This document shows positions 45,612 to 53,721 of a DNA stretch of 64,000 nucleotides, piece after piece. The notes below the pieces were generated by a model. It saw only the letters and a program-made list of their open reading frames with translations, ran no database searches and was not told where the DNA came from. Each line of letters starts with the position of its first letter. Position 1 is the first letter of the stretch. Source of the stretch: Bacillota bacterium (lineage in GTDB: Bacteria > Bacillota > Desulfotomaculia > Desulfotomaculales > Desulfohalotomaculaceae); the NCBI GenBank assembly GCA_009711615.1, contig VENI01000009.1, positions 310,001 through 374,000 of the forward strand. Reading direction: 5' to 3'. The position numbers were made by a program, and so were the translations under genes.

Positions 45612-45866
45612 ATGATGGGATATGGTTTTGGAGGTTTCGGAGGAATTTTCTCTATGTTCCTTTCCATGCTAATTCCAGTTCTAATACTGGTTGGTGCAAT
45701 ATATTTAGCATTAAAACTATGGGAGGGCGGCAGTAAAAAAGGGTTAAAAAAGCAAAATGCCCAATTCAACCCCGACCCAATTGATATTCTTAAACAGCGT
45801 TATGCACGAGGCGAGATTACCAAGGACGAGTACCATGAGTTAAAAGCAGAGCTCAATAACGATTAA
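45612..45866 (+). CDS. Small membrane protein with SHOCT domain
   Basis: 84 residues: MMGYGFGGFGG start, one helix (MFLSMLIPVLILVGAIYLAL), then DPIDILKQRYARGEITKDEYHELKAEL, a clear SHOCT motif. It is close in layout to the proteins at 31382 and 42903. Ribosome site AAAAGGAGG. Confidence 0.87.
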   Translation: MMGYGFGGFGGIFSMFLSMLIPVLILVGAIYLALKLWEGGSKKGLKKQNAQFNPDPIDILKQRYARGEITKDEYHELKAELNND

Positions 45867-45901
45867 GCTATAATCAAACCTTGAGATTGGGGGTGAAGTA
45901 T

Positions 45902-45976
45902 ATGTTACGGAAGCACTATATGCTAAGGCCAGTTGCCCATTGTAAGGATGGTTGCAGTATTAGGTCCTGGGTATGA
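45902..45976 (+). CDS. Possible 24-residue peptide
   Basis: ATG after GGGGGTGAAGTAT encodes MLRKHYMLRPVAHCKDGCSI and four more residues. Good ribosome site, but too short to support by composition. Followed by a terminator (46012-46045). Confidence 0.25.
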   Translation: MLRKHYMLRPVAHCKDGCSIRSWV

Positions 45977-46011
45977 CATAAAACTACCCCCTTTAATCCC
46001 CAAACAATGTA

Positions 46012-46045
46012 GCAACCCCAGAAATTTTCTTGGGGTTGCACTTTT
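46012..46045 (+). terminator. Terminator after the SHOCT gene
   Basis: GCAACCCCA / TGGGGTTGC stem then ACTTTTTATG. Confidence 0.85.
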
Positions 46046-46083
46046 TATGACCTATTAGAACCAGGGAGGCTAACAATGGAAAG

Positions 46084-47406
46084 ATGAAAGAATTTATTCT
46101 AAAACATAAAATTAAATTATCTATCCTTGCATTCGTTGCAATATTTTTATCTACCAGCATGGTATTAAGTAAGTCCCAATCATATTATGCAGTTTATGCT
46201 GACGGTAAGGAAGTTGGGGTCGTCCAACACCCTCGTATAGCCCAACAAGCACTACAATCACTAATAAAATCTAAGGAAGAAGATTTTAAACAAAAAGTTA
46301 TCATCAATACAACCTTAGATTTTAAAAAAGTATCTAATACAAATAATACTCTTAACGTTAATGAAATGGCGGAAAAACTATCCTCAAAAGTTAACTATAG
46401 TATTAAAGCAATTGCCATTAATATTGACAACGATAAAAAGATAATTCTTAAGGATAGATCCAGTGCTAATCAATTAATTAAAAAAGTAAAAAACCACTAT
46501 CAATCAAAGGACAATGCCAGTGTTAAAGTAGTTGAGGATGTTGAATTAAAAGAGATTACCATTGCACCTAATGAAATTCTACCGGTAGACAAAGCATTTA
46601 ACCTAGCAGTAAAAGGTATAAACTTTAAAAAATATACAGTAAAAGAAGGAGATACCTTATGGGATTTGGCCATTGAAAATAATATATCAGTAGATTATAT
46701 TACACAGGCCAACCCCGAAATATATGAAAATCTGCAAATTGGTACAGAAATTAATATTCCTGGCCAGCCACTCCTCAACGTTTTAACCACTTACACAGAA
46801 GAAGTTATCGAAGGAATACCCTATAAGGTTATAGTAAAGAAGAATTCAAGTTTAGCATCTGGGAAAAGTAAAATTATTAAGCGTGGGCAAAGCGGAAAGA
46901 AAAAAGTTAAATACAAAATAGTACATAAAAACGGTATAGAAATTTCTCGCATTGCAAAAACAGAGAAGATAGAAGCAACGGCTGTGAACCAGGTCGTAGA
47001 AAAAGGTACAAGAACCGCACTGGTGGCCAGTCGTGGTGGTAATAGCATCTTCTTGAAACCTACAGACGGTTATGTTTCATCAAAATATGGACAGCGCTGG
47101 GGAACAACGCATGAAGGAATTGACATTGCAAACACTTATGGTGCACCAGTTGTAGCAGCAGATAGTGGTAAGGTAATTAGAGTTGGTTGGATTAATGGTT
47201 ATGGTAATACCATAGATATTCAACACGATAATGGACTGGTAACAAGATATGCTCACTTATCTAAATATTTGGTAAGTACCAACACAAACGTTAAAAGAGG
47301 ACAAGAAATCGGTAAGGTTGGAACATCAGGAAGAACCACCGGTCCTAACTTACATTTTGAAGTAATAAAATCAGGGACTTCACTAAACCCTCTTAATTAC
47401 TTGTAG
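46084..47406 (+). CDS. M23 peptidoglycan endopeptidase with LysM and G5 domains
   Basis: A 440-residue exported wall hydrolase. Signal/anchor helix (residues 10-30), an N-terminal helical region, LysM (KKYTVKEGDTLWDLAIENN, near residue 180), G5-like domain (TYTEEVIEGIPYKVIVKKNSS), and M23 peptidase (HEGIDIANTYGAPVVAADSG, YAHLSKYL, GPNLHFEV) with the zinc ligands. It cuts peptide cross-links of peptidoglycan. No strong GGAGG site directly at the ATG; GGGAGG lies about 20 bp upstream. Confidence 0.93.
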   Translation: MKEFILKHKIKLSILAFVAIFLSTSMVLSKSQSYYAVYADGKEVGVVQHPRIAQQALQSLIKSKEEDFKQKVIINTTLDFKKVSNTNNTLNVNEMAEKLSSKVNYSIKAIAINIDNDKKIILKDRSSANQLIKKVKNHYQSKDNASVKVVEDVELKEITIAPNEILPVDKAFNLAVKGINFKKYTVKEGDTLWDLAIENNISVDYITQANPEIYENLQIGTEINIPGQPLLNVLTTYTEEVIEGIPYKVIVKKNSSLASGKSKIIKRGQSGKKKVKYKIVHKNGIEISRIAKTEKIEATAVNQVVEKGTRTALVASRGGNSIFLKPTDGYVSSKYGQRWGTTHEGIDIANTYGAPVVAADSGKVIRVGWINGYGNTIDIQHDNGLVTRYAHLSKYLVSTNTNVKRGQEIGKVGTSGRTTGPNLHFEVIKSGTSLNPLNYL

Positions 47407-47420
47407 AAAATACCAAGCAA

Positions 47421-47474
47421 GTGACAAAATCGTCAAGGTTAAGTCATTAATATGTCAATATTTTTTTTTACAAT
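47421..47474 (+). promoter_or_regulatory. 11-bp phased-repeat promoter upstream of sigI
   Basis: GTGAC, GTCAA, GTCAT, GTCAA at exact 11-bp steps, 10 bp, then TACAAT. A terminator hairpin lies about 45 bp downstream, before sigI. Confidence 0.75.
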
Positions 47475-47517
47475 TAACTATAGGCAATCTGATTCATATC
47501 ATCACACACTTCAGCGC

Positions 47518-47548
47518 CCCTAGATACAAAATCTAGGGTTATTTTTTT
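47518..47548 (+). terminator. Terminator or attenuator ahead of sigI
   Basis: CCCTAGAT / ATCTAGGG stem followed by TTATTTTTTT. It lies between the phased-repeat promoter and sigI, giving a short RNA of about 70 nt or an attenuator. Confidence 0.8.
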
Positions 47549-47552
47549 GACT

Positions 47553-47582
47553 ACCCCTTATTTGATATCAAAATGATACGAA
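47553..47582 (+). promoter_or_regulatory. Possible SigI-type promoter of sigI
   Basis: ACCCCT (-35-like) and ACGAA (-10-like) resemble the ACCCCC / CGAA elements known for SigI promoters, about 20 bp apart, and lie just before the sigI gene. Autoregulation by SigI is usual in this family. Confidence 0.5.
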
Positions 47583-47666
47583 GTAATTAATCAAAGGGGG
47601 AAAAAATTCATGTTACCTACCAAAATTGATCACCTTAATCCGAATTAATTGGTGGAGTTGATAAAC

Positions 47667-48377
47667 TTGTGGATATCAAATATAAAACAGCTCATATTGA
47701 ATGCTCAAAATGGTGATGAATTTTCTAGGGAAAAGTTAATTAAGAAACACCGAAATTTCATAGCCAAAGTAAGTTCTGTAACCTGCGGTAGATACTTAAC
47801 CTGGGAAAACGATGAAGAATTAAGTATCGCTCTAATTGCTTTTAATGAATCTATTGATGCTTTTGATACTGAAGAAAGTATTAAATTTACTAGCTTTGCA
47901 CAAACAGTAATTAAACGTCGATTAATTGATTACTTTAGAAGTCAAGGTAAATATAGAAATGAAATACTTTCTTCCTCGTCCAAAGAAACCGATGAGCTAG
48001 AATCTGGTATTAATGCTCAATCAATTTCTAATTACGATGACAGTATCACTCAAGAAAACTTGGCTTTACTGATCGATGAATATAAAACGCAATTAGCAGA
48101 ATACAGTATCGATATTCATGACTTACCAAAAGTTTCACCTAAACATCGTGATACCAGGGAATCGTTAATGAAAACCGCACAGACACTGGTTAAAAACCAA
48201 GAAATGGTTAATTATTTACGAAAATATGGGCAACTACCAGTCAAACAACTGTGCCAGGAAACCGGCCTAAGTAGAAAAGTACTGGAAAGAGGTAGAAAAT
48301 ATATCATTTCCCTAGTCGTTATATTAATTGAACCCTCTCTTTCACCATTAAAGAAATTTTCTAATTTCCCCCGCTGA
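47667..48377 (+). CDS. sigI: RNA polymerase sigma factor SigI
   Basis: A 236-residue sigma-70-family factor of the SigI group: FIAKVSSVTCGRYLTWENDEELSIALIAFNESIDAFD (region 2), FAQTVIKRRLIDYFR, and a C-terminal helix-turn-helix segment KQLCQETGLSRKVLERGRKYIISL. I chose the TTG at 47667 because GGTGGAG is nine bases upstream. SigI controls wall, heat or polysaccharide-linked genes in Bacillus and clostridia and is held by RsgI, encoded next. Confidence 0.93.
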   Translation: MWISNIKQLILNAQNGDEFSREKLIKKHRNFIAKVSSVTCGRYLTWENDEELSIALIAFNESIDAFDTEESIKFTSFAQTVIKRRLIDYFRSQGKYRNEILSSSSKETDELESGINAQSISNYDDSITQENLALLIDEYKTQLAEYSIDIHDLPKVSPKHRDTRESLMKTAQTLVKNQEMVNYLRKYGQLPVKQLCQETGLSRKVLERGRKYIISLVVILIEPSLSPLKKFSNFPR

Positions 48378-48398
48378 TGATTATGAGGAGTGATTGTG

Positions 48399-49496
48399 AT
48401 GAAAAATAAAAAGATTGTCATTATGTCTATAAATGAGCGCGAAACAGTGGGCTATACCGACGATGGAGAATTTATTAGTTTACCAAAAAGGGAAAATCAT
48501 CAGGTAGGTCAAATATTAAATCTAAGTGCCCAGAAATCTAACAAACGCAACTTTTTTACCGGTTGGCAGGTAGCAGCAGTTGCTACTATAATGCTGGTGG
48601 CCTTTATGGGTGTTCTATATCCTCAGTTCACTCAGGAAGCAGAGGCATATCTCAGCCTAGGTCTTAACTCTGGCGGTGTTGAAATGTGGGTTGACAAAAA
48701 TGACAAAGTTATTGATATTAAATACCATGACGCAGCCACAACCTGGGGAGAACAAGATTTAAAAGGGGAAAATGTGTATAAAGCAGTTACCCTCTTAGCA
48801 TCTAAAGCTCAGCATTCAGGTCTTTTAGATGAACAGCAGGATAAGATGTTTATGTTAAATCATGCTAATTTAAATGAAAATGTGCCCCATCACCTTGATG
48901 AATCAAAATTAAAACAGTCCGCTTCTAAGGGTTTAAGCACAGATTATAACGGCCTTATGATTATGGGTAGACATGATATGAACTTTATAAATAAAGCAAA
49001 AGAGATGGGTGTAACAGCCAGCCAATATTATGTTATGGAGCAAAGTACTAACGCTGGCCATAATATAACGGCAGACCAAGTTAAGGGCCATCATATTAGT
49101 GATGTTTTGACTGAGAATGGTACAACACCAGAAGAAGTATTTCAAATGGAACCACATATGAATCAAAATAATTCTACTATGCCGCGTACTCATAATGATG
49201 ATAACAAGATTGAGGATAAAAGTGATGAACACTCAAACCCAAGCAACAATGGACATAATACCATGCCCAATAACCAAAATAATATGAATGATATGCAAGG
49301 GACTGAGAAACAACCAACAGATAAAACTGAGCAGACACATGACGGTCAATATATGGATAGTAATGATACACCGCACCAGGATTATAAAGGAAACATGGAT
49401 GTAGATAAAACTGATCAGACTCACAACAGCCAATATATGGGTAGTAATGATACAATGCACCAAGAATATAAAGACACAATGGGTAACTACAGATAG
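48399..49496 (+). CDS. rsgI: RsgI-like anti-sigma factor with Met/His-rich outer tail
   Basis: A 365-residue membrane anti-sigma factor. N-terminal RsgI domain inside (KIVIMSINERETVGYTDDGEFISLP), one helix (VAAVATIMLVAFMGVLYP, about 55-75), then an outside RsgI-type alpha/beta segment (EAYLSLGLNSGGVEMWVDKNDKVI). From about residue 240 the tail is rich in Asn, Met, His and Asp and contains two copies of a 28-residue unit. No carbohydrate-binding module as in Clostridium thermocellum RsgI is seen. ATG chosen for GAGGAG upstream. Confidence 0.88.
   Translation: MKNKKIVIMSINERETVGYTDDGEFISLPKRENHQVGQILNLSAQKSNKRNFFTGWQVAAVATIMLVAFMGVLYPQFTQEAEAYLSLGLNSGGVEMWVDKNDKVIDIKYHDAATTWGEQDLKGENVYKAVTLLASKAQHSGLLDEQQDKMFMLNHANLNENVPHHLDESKLKQSASKGLSTDYNGLMIMGRHDMNFINKAKEMGVTASQYYVMEQSTNAGHNITADQVKGHHISDVLTENGTTPEEVFQMEPHMNQNNSTMPRTHNDDNKIEDKSDEHSNPSNNGHNTMPNNQNNMNDMQGTEKQPTDKTEQTHDGQYMDSNDTPHQDYKGNMDVDKTDQTHNSQYMGSNDTMHQEYKDTMGNYR
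49320..49487 (+). repeat. Two tandem 84-bp repeats at the end of rsgI
   Basis: Units 49320-49403 and 49404-49487 encode DKTxQTHxxQYMxSNDTxHQ-type 28-residue repeats. Differences are scattered, so the duplication is not very recent. Confidence 0.85.
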
Positions 49497-49519
49497 TTAT
49501 AAAACTGATATGCTCTAGA

Positions 49520-49551
49520 AGCCCTGTATCTTTCCAGATACAGGGCTTTTA
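49520..49551 (+). terminator. Terminator of sigI-rsgI
   Basis: GCCCTGTATC / GATACAGGGC stem followed by TTTTA. Confidence 0.9.
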
Positions 49552-49577
49552 TGGCGGCAATGATAATGCGTGCCTAG

Positions 49578-49790
49578 CGGTATGGTAAATCACAGCCGCA
49601 AGCCAAGCCTTTAAAATATAAAGATAAACAAGCTGTAGCCGGCTATGCCCAAGAAGCTATTAGCCAAACCCATACCTTAGGGATAATATCAGGTTACCCC
49701 GATGGCACCTTTAAACCTAAGGAAACTGCAACCCGAGCTCAAAGCCTGGTAATGATTAATAGAATGCTAAATCTGGCAGAACCTCAATAA
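49578..49790 (+). pseudogene. Remnant of an SLH-domain gene
   Basis: The plus-strand frame after an in-frame TAG reads KSQPQAKPLKYKDKQAVAGY, then an SLH end (GIISGYPDGTFKPKETATRAQ and IN.MLNLAEPQ) to the TAA at 49788-49790. There is no start codon with a ribosome site and no upstream coding. This is the last domain of a surface protein left after deletion. Confidence 0.75.
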
Positions 49791-49794
49791 AAAA

Positions 49795-49829
49795 GGCCCG
49801 CAGGCAAGTTGCTAATATGCCTGTGGGCC
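49795..49829. terminator. Bidirectional terminator at the end of the peptide operon
   Basis: GGCCCGCAGGCA and TGCCTGTGGGCC stem, between the SLH remnant and the last Nif11 gene; T-rich continuation on the minus strand. Confidence 0.8.
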
Positions 49830-49850
49830 TTACTATTGTAGGGTAGATAT

Positions 49851-50069
49851 TTAAAAAGGTGTAAAAGCACCACCGGAAACATTGTCTAAGTCATCTTCCG
49901 CTAACTCTTTACTGTTTTTTAACTCTTTAAGTTCTGCTATTGTTATTTCTATGCCTTCCGCTTTACATAACTCTACAGCTTCTTCAATGCTTTTAGCGTT
50001 AGACATCTTTTTTGCAAAGCCTTTATCCTTTTTTAATTTGTTAAGTAACAGTTCTATATGCTGTTCCAT
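49851..50069 (-). CDS. Nif11-type precursor peptide, tail AFTPF
   Basis: 72 residues from ATG 50069 (GAGGTGAG upstream). The leader (EQHIELLLNKLKKDKG... to EDDLDNVSGG) is of the Nif11/NHLP type and ends with a double-glycine cleavage site. The core after GG is only AFTPF, which is very short. Near-identical leader to the next gene at 50080. Exported and cut by the C39 ABC transporter in the same operon. No modifying enzyme recognised. Confidence 0.88.
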   Translation of the reverse strand: MEQHIELLLNKLKKDKGFAKKMSNAKSIEEAVELCKAEGIEITIAELKELKNSKELAEDDLDNVSGGAFTPF

Positions 50070-50079
50070 CTTACTCACC

Positions 50080-50331
50080 TCAATATGGGGCTGGTCTGCT
50101 ATAACCACTTACTTTTATGTTAGTAGTTGTACCACCAGAAATATTATCTAAATCATCTTCGGTTAACTCTTTACTGTTTTTAAACTCTTTCAGTTCTGCT
50201 GTAGTTATTTCTATGCCTTCCGCTTTGCATAACTCTACAGCTTCTTCAATGCTTTTAGCGTTAGACATCTTTTCCGCAAAGTCTTTATCTTTCTTTAATT
50301 TGCTGAGTAGGATTTCTATATGCTGTTCCAT
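50080..50331 (-). CDS. Nif11-type precursor peptide, 16-residue core
   Basis: 83 residues. Leader as in the neighbouring gene, ending LDNISGG. Core TTTNIKVSGYSRPAPY has no Cys and few residues usable for lanthionine. Ribosome site AGGTGAG. Confidence 0.9.
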   Translation of the reverse strand: MEQHIEILLSKLKKDKDFAEKMSNAKSIEEAVELCKAEGIEITTAELKEFKNSKELTEDDLDNISGGTTTNIKVSGYSRPAPY

Positions 50332-50345
50332 TGATACTCACCTCA

Positions 50346-50591
50346 CTAGGAAATGTCTATTAAATTAAAAGTAGGTGTATGGTTTAAAGAACCACCAGAG
50401 ACATTATCTAAGTCATCTTCGGTTAACTTTTTACTATTTTTTAACTCTTTAAGTTCTGCTATTGTTATTTCTATGCCTGCATCTTTAGCCAGCACTTGAA
50501 CTTCTTCCATGCTTTTGGCCTCTGCTACTTTTTGGGCCAGCTGTTCATTTTCTCTTAATTTATTTAGAAATAGTTCAATATTTTTTGTCAT
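50346..50591 (-). CDS. Nif11-type precursor peptide, 14-residue core
   Basis: 81 residues from ATG 50591. Leader MTKNIELFLNKLRENEQLAQ... with IAELKELKNSKKLTEDDLDNVSGG, core SLNHTPTFNLIDIS. The leader half nearest the cleavage site is nearly identical to the others and the first half diverges, so recombination or separate selection is likely. Confidence 0.88.
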   Translation of the reverse strand: MTKNIELFLNKLRENEQLAQKVAEAKSMEEVQVLAKDAGIEITIAELKELKNSKKLTEDDLDNVSGGSLNHTPTFNLIDIS

Positions 50592-50619
50592 CCGTAACAC
50601 ACCCCTATTTATCAACTAA

Positions 50620-50979
50620 TTAACAAATTGCATTTCCGTTGTTCATCAGCCATTTTTGGTTCTTTATTTGTTCCTTTGTATATCCACCGGACATAACCTT
50701 ACCTGCTGGCCCTGATCCGATCGCTACTGTTGTAAAGCCACCAGCAACGCCATCTAAATCATCATCACTTAATTCATCCTGATCTTGTTTTTCACAATAT
50801 TGCACCACTTGCTTCATTAGTTCCTGAACTTCCTGCATGTCTTCACTTGATAATTCAATGCCCTCATTTTTACTTAACTGCTGCACATCCTCTGCACTTT
50901 CTGCACTAAATACCTTGTCACCAAATGCCTTGTCCTCAGAAATTTTCTTGATAAAAACATCTACCTTTTCTTTAGCCAT
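50620..50979 (-). CDS. Larger Nif11-type precursor peptide with 38-residue core
   Basis: 119 residues. Leader ends DDDLDGVAGG; the core FTTVAIGSGPAGKVMSGGYT...NAIC is longer than the other three and ends in the only Cys. It is the gene nearest the transporter, so it may be the founder or a special product. Ribosome site AAGGAGG. Confidence 0.88.
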   Translation of the reverse strand: MAKEKVDVFIKKISEDKAFGDKVFSAESAEDVQQLSKNEGIELSSEDMQEVQELMKQVVQYCEKQDQDELSDDDLDGVAGGFTTVAIGSGPAGKVMSGGYTKEQIKNQKWLMNNGNAIC

Positions 50980-51007
50980 TTTGTTTCCTCCTTGTTGAAG
51001 TTATTTA

Positions 51008-53713
51008 TTAAGCAAGTTGGCGTTTTGCCAGTTCTGCAAAAATGCCATCTTTCTGCATCAGTTCATCGTAGGTTCCTGTTTCCACTATCTTTCCTTTATC
51101 CATTACAATAATCCGGTCACAATTAATGATAGTACTTAACCGGTGGGCTATCACCACTCTTGTTGCTTTTAGCTTATCAAGGCTCTCACTGACAATGGTT
51201 TGGGTTGTATTATCCAGTGCGCTGGTGGCTTCATCAAAGTAAAGTATCTTAGGCTTGTTGACAATGGCTCTAGCTATTAAAAGCCGTTGGCGCTGGCCAC
51301 CGGAGAAAGTACCCCCACCTTCACTAATCACTGTGTGCATACCCATGGGCATTTGTTCAATATCTTTGTCCAACCCAGCCATCGTGGCCGCTTCCTCAGC
51401 ATCTTTCATGGTTAGGTGTGGGTTCGATCCAACTATGTTGGTAAAAATATCACCGGACATCAGTTGACCATTTTGCAAGACTACGCCCAATTGTTTTCTT
51501 ACCGAACGAATATCTATTTTATCAAGGTCTTTGCCATCATAGTAAACCTTTCCGGTTTCCGGGGTTTCAAAACCCAGCAGAATGCGGAACAGCGTAGATT
51601 TCCCGCTGCCGGATGTGCCCACCAAACCAACGTATTCACCTTTTTTAATCTGCAGCGATACATCATCGAGTACCAACGGGCTGTCTTTTTTATAGCGGAA
51701 AGAAAGGTGACTTACCTCTATATCCCCGGTTAATGTTCCGGGGTTGCTTTTAGCATCATCGTATTCCGGCAATTCGTCCAAAACAGTTTTAACCCGTTCA
51801 TATATCGGTATAATGGCATTAACTGATAGAATAGTATCTGACAGTGCCACCATACCCATGACAAAAACAGTGAAAGCTGCATTAAAGGCTATAAACTGAC
51901 CCGGTCCAAGATTAACATCGCTGTTTGCAACTAAGGAATAAAAAATAATCATGGATGTGATGATGGGAAATATGCTATTAAAAGTTACTAGTAAATTAGA
52001 AACGGTATAGGCTTTATAATCTAACTTTGCCTGCTGGCTAAATTCTTTAGACCATAAATAAAAGGCTCTTTTTTCGGCACCGGCAACTTTGAACTTGCTC
52101 ACACCTTGGATTAGCTGTAAAACCAAACCGGCAATTTTATTTTCCGCATCTAAAACCTGACGATCATAACGAATTTTTATGTAACCCAGGGTAGCTGTTA
52201 CAATTACTGCTGACAGCACCAAAAGAACTGCCAACACTGCCAACTGAACGTCGTAATAAAACAGCAGTGCCAGATTAAATACAGAAAATGTACTGGTGAT
52301 AATGGTGTTTACGGCAACCCCTGAAAGCATGGCCCGTATTTCACTGATCCCCATAGCCCTCATGGCCAGTTCACCTGAAGAATACTGCTTAAAGAATGAT
52401 GTCGGTAAGCTTAATAACCGATCCCACAACGCAGCTAAAATGCCTCCCTCAATTTTCCCTTCCAAGCGCAGCATGGCAAAGGATCTGGTTAATTCAAAAA
52501 GCATGGTGGCCAGTGCACTTGCTCCCAAAAAGAAAGCAATCTGCAGTAACTGTAACCTTTGTCCCTGGGGAATGATGCTATCGAAAACAATGCCCGTTGC
52601 CACCGGGGTAACCATCCCCAACAAGCCACCAAGAAGACCCATTAGTAATACCGAAACAAAGTCCCGTTTCCAGCAACTCTCTATACCAAAGGTTAATAAA
52701 TCTTTGATGGTGATAATCTTGTTAGGAAATGGTCGGTAAAAGGTGTAAGCCAGGGGTTTTATATTTTCAGCAATCTTCACGTCATCTATTATTTCACCTT
52801 TATTATCATAGTCATAAAGCATGTACTTGTTTGGCGAATGGGGAATTAATGCCACCGGGCGATTATCCTCTTCCATAAAGGCCAATAACGGCCCGTTATC
52901 ATTTCTCCACCATTCCCCTTTTAATGCCACCTGTCGATATCTAACCTGGGAGGCCCGGGCAATATCCCCCAAGGGATCTTTAGATTTAATACCTTCCCTT
53001 TGTCCGGGATAAGGTAATATATTTATTTTTATTGCTTGACCGACTAACATGCAAGCATTTAATAACGGATCATCACTTTCTGCATCAATAACTTTATGCT
53101 CCTGTTCACTTCCCGTAACTGTGGCTAATTTACTGACAGCCTTACTCATAAACTTGTTATCAACATTTGCTTTTAATTGAAACCTTTTTTTCTCTGCCTG
53201 CTCCTCGCTAGCAATATGTTTGATGGCCGCTTGTAAAAAAGCATTATTGTACTGCCCCAGCATGGAAAAGGAAGTGTTGGCATCATCTGTTTCTGCTGCC
53301 ACTGCCAATTCAGCGGCAGTGGCATCCATTGGCACAGAATCTGCCAGAGAATTAACCCAGTTATTAAATAGCTGAAGATAAGTACTTTGATCAGATAAGT
53401 CTTTAATTATTTCTGTAAAACGCTGCTTTTGTATTTGTCTTAGTTTTGTACCAGGAAGCCCTGATGCCAGTAATGCAAATTTTCTTTCCCGACCTTGGGG
53501 CGAAATGCCAAATATCAAATTTCCTTCGGTAACTTCAAATAAATAGTTTCTTTTTCCGGTTCGCTCCTCAGCTTTTACTTCCACAGCAAAAACAATCACT
53601 TTTCCCTGTTCAACCAACCAGATACTATCGGGATTGGTAAGCAGTAGCGGGTTGTTTCCGGCCACAGAAATTAATGTGCCTTCATTTTGTAAATCTTTCA
53701 GCATGCTCTGCAT
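51008..53713 (-). CDS. NHLP-type peptide export ABC transporter, permease/ATPase
   Basis: A 901-residue ABC exporter lacking a C39 domain. Residues 1-330 are a large N-terminal region typical of the second NHLM/NHLP ABC protein, then six helices, and an ATPase with Walker A GTSGSGKST, signature SGGQRQRLLIARAIV and Walker B ILYFDEATSALD. It works with the next gene's product to export peptides with Nif11/nitrile-hydratase-type leaders. Confidence 0.93.
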   Translation of the reverse strand: MQSMLKDLQNEGTLISVAGNNPLLLTNPDSIWLVEQGKVIVFAVEVKAEERTGKRNYLFEVTEGNLIFGISPQGRERKFALLASGLPGTKLRQIQKQRFTEIIKDLSDQSTYLQLFNNWVNSLADSVPMDATAAELAVAAETDDANTSFSMLGQYNNAFLQAAIKHIASEEQAEKKRFQLKANVDNKFMSKAVSKLATVTGSEQEHKVIDAESDDPLLNACMLVGQAIKINILPYPGQREGIKSKDPLGDIARASQVRYRQVALKGEWWRNDNGPLLAFMEEDNRPVALIPHSPNKYMLYDYDNKGEIIDDVKIAENIKPLAYTFYRPFPNKIITIKDLLTFGIESCWKRDFVSVLLMGLLGGLLGMVTPVATGIVFDSIIPQGQRLQLLQIAFFLGASALATMLFELTRSFAMLRLEGKIEGGILAALWDRLLSLPTSFFKQYSSGELAMRAMGISEIRAMLSGVAVNTIITSTFSVFNLALLFYYDVQLAVLAVLLVLSAVIVTATLGYIKIRYDRQVLDAENKIAGLVLQLIQGVSKFKVAGAEKRAFYLWSKEFSQQAKLDYKAYTVSNLLVTFNSIFPIITSMIIFYSLVANSDVNLGPGQFIAFNAAFTVFVMGMVALSDTILSVNAIIPIYERVKTVLDELPEYDDAKSNPGTLTGDIEVSHLSFRYKKDSPLVLDDVSLQIKKGEYVGLVGTSGSGKSTLFRILLGFETPETGKVYYDGKDLDKIDIRSVRKQLGVVLQNGQLMSGDIFTNIVGSNPHLTMKDAEEAATMAGLDKDIEQMPMGMHTVISEGGGTFSGGQRQRLLIARAIVNKPKILYFDEATSALDNTTQTIVSESLDKLKATRVVIAHRLSTIINCDRIIVMDKGKIVETGTYDELMQKDGIFAELAKRQLA

Positions 53714-53721
53714 TACACCCC

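Noticed and set aside
49178-49479. Minus-strand Tyr/His-rich frames opposite the rsgI end
   Set aside because: They are shadows of the two 84-bp repeats encoding the RsgI tail.
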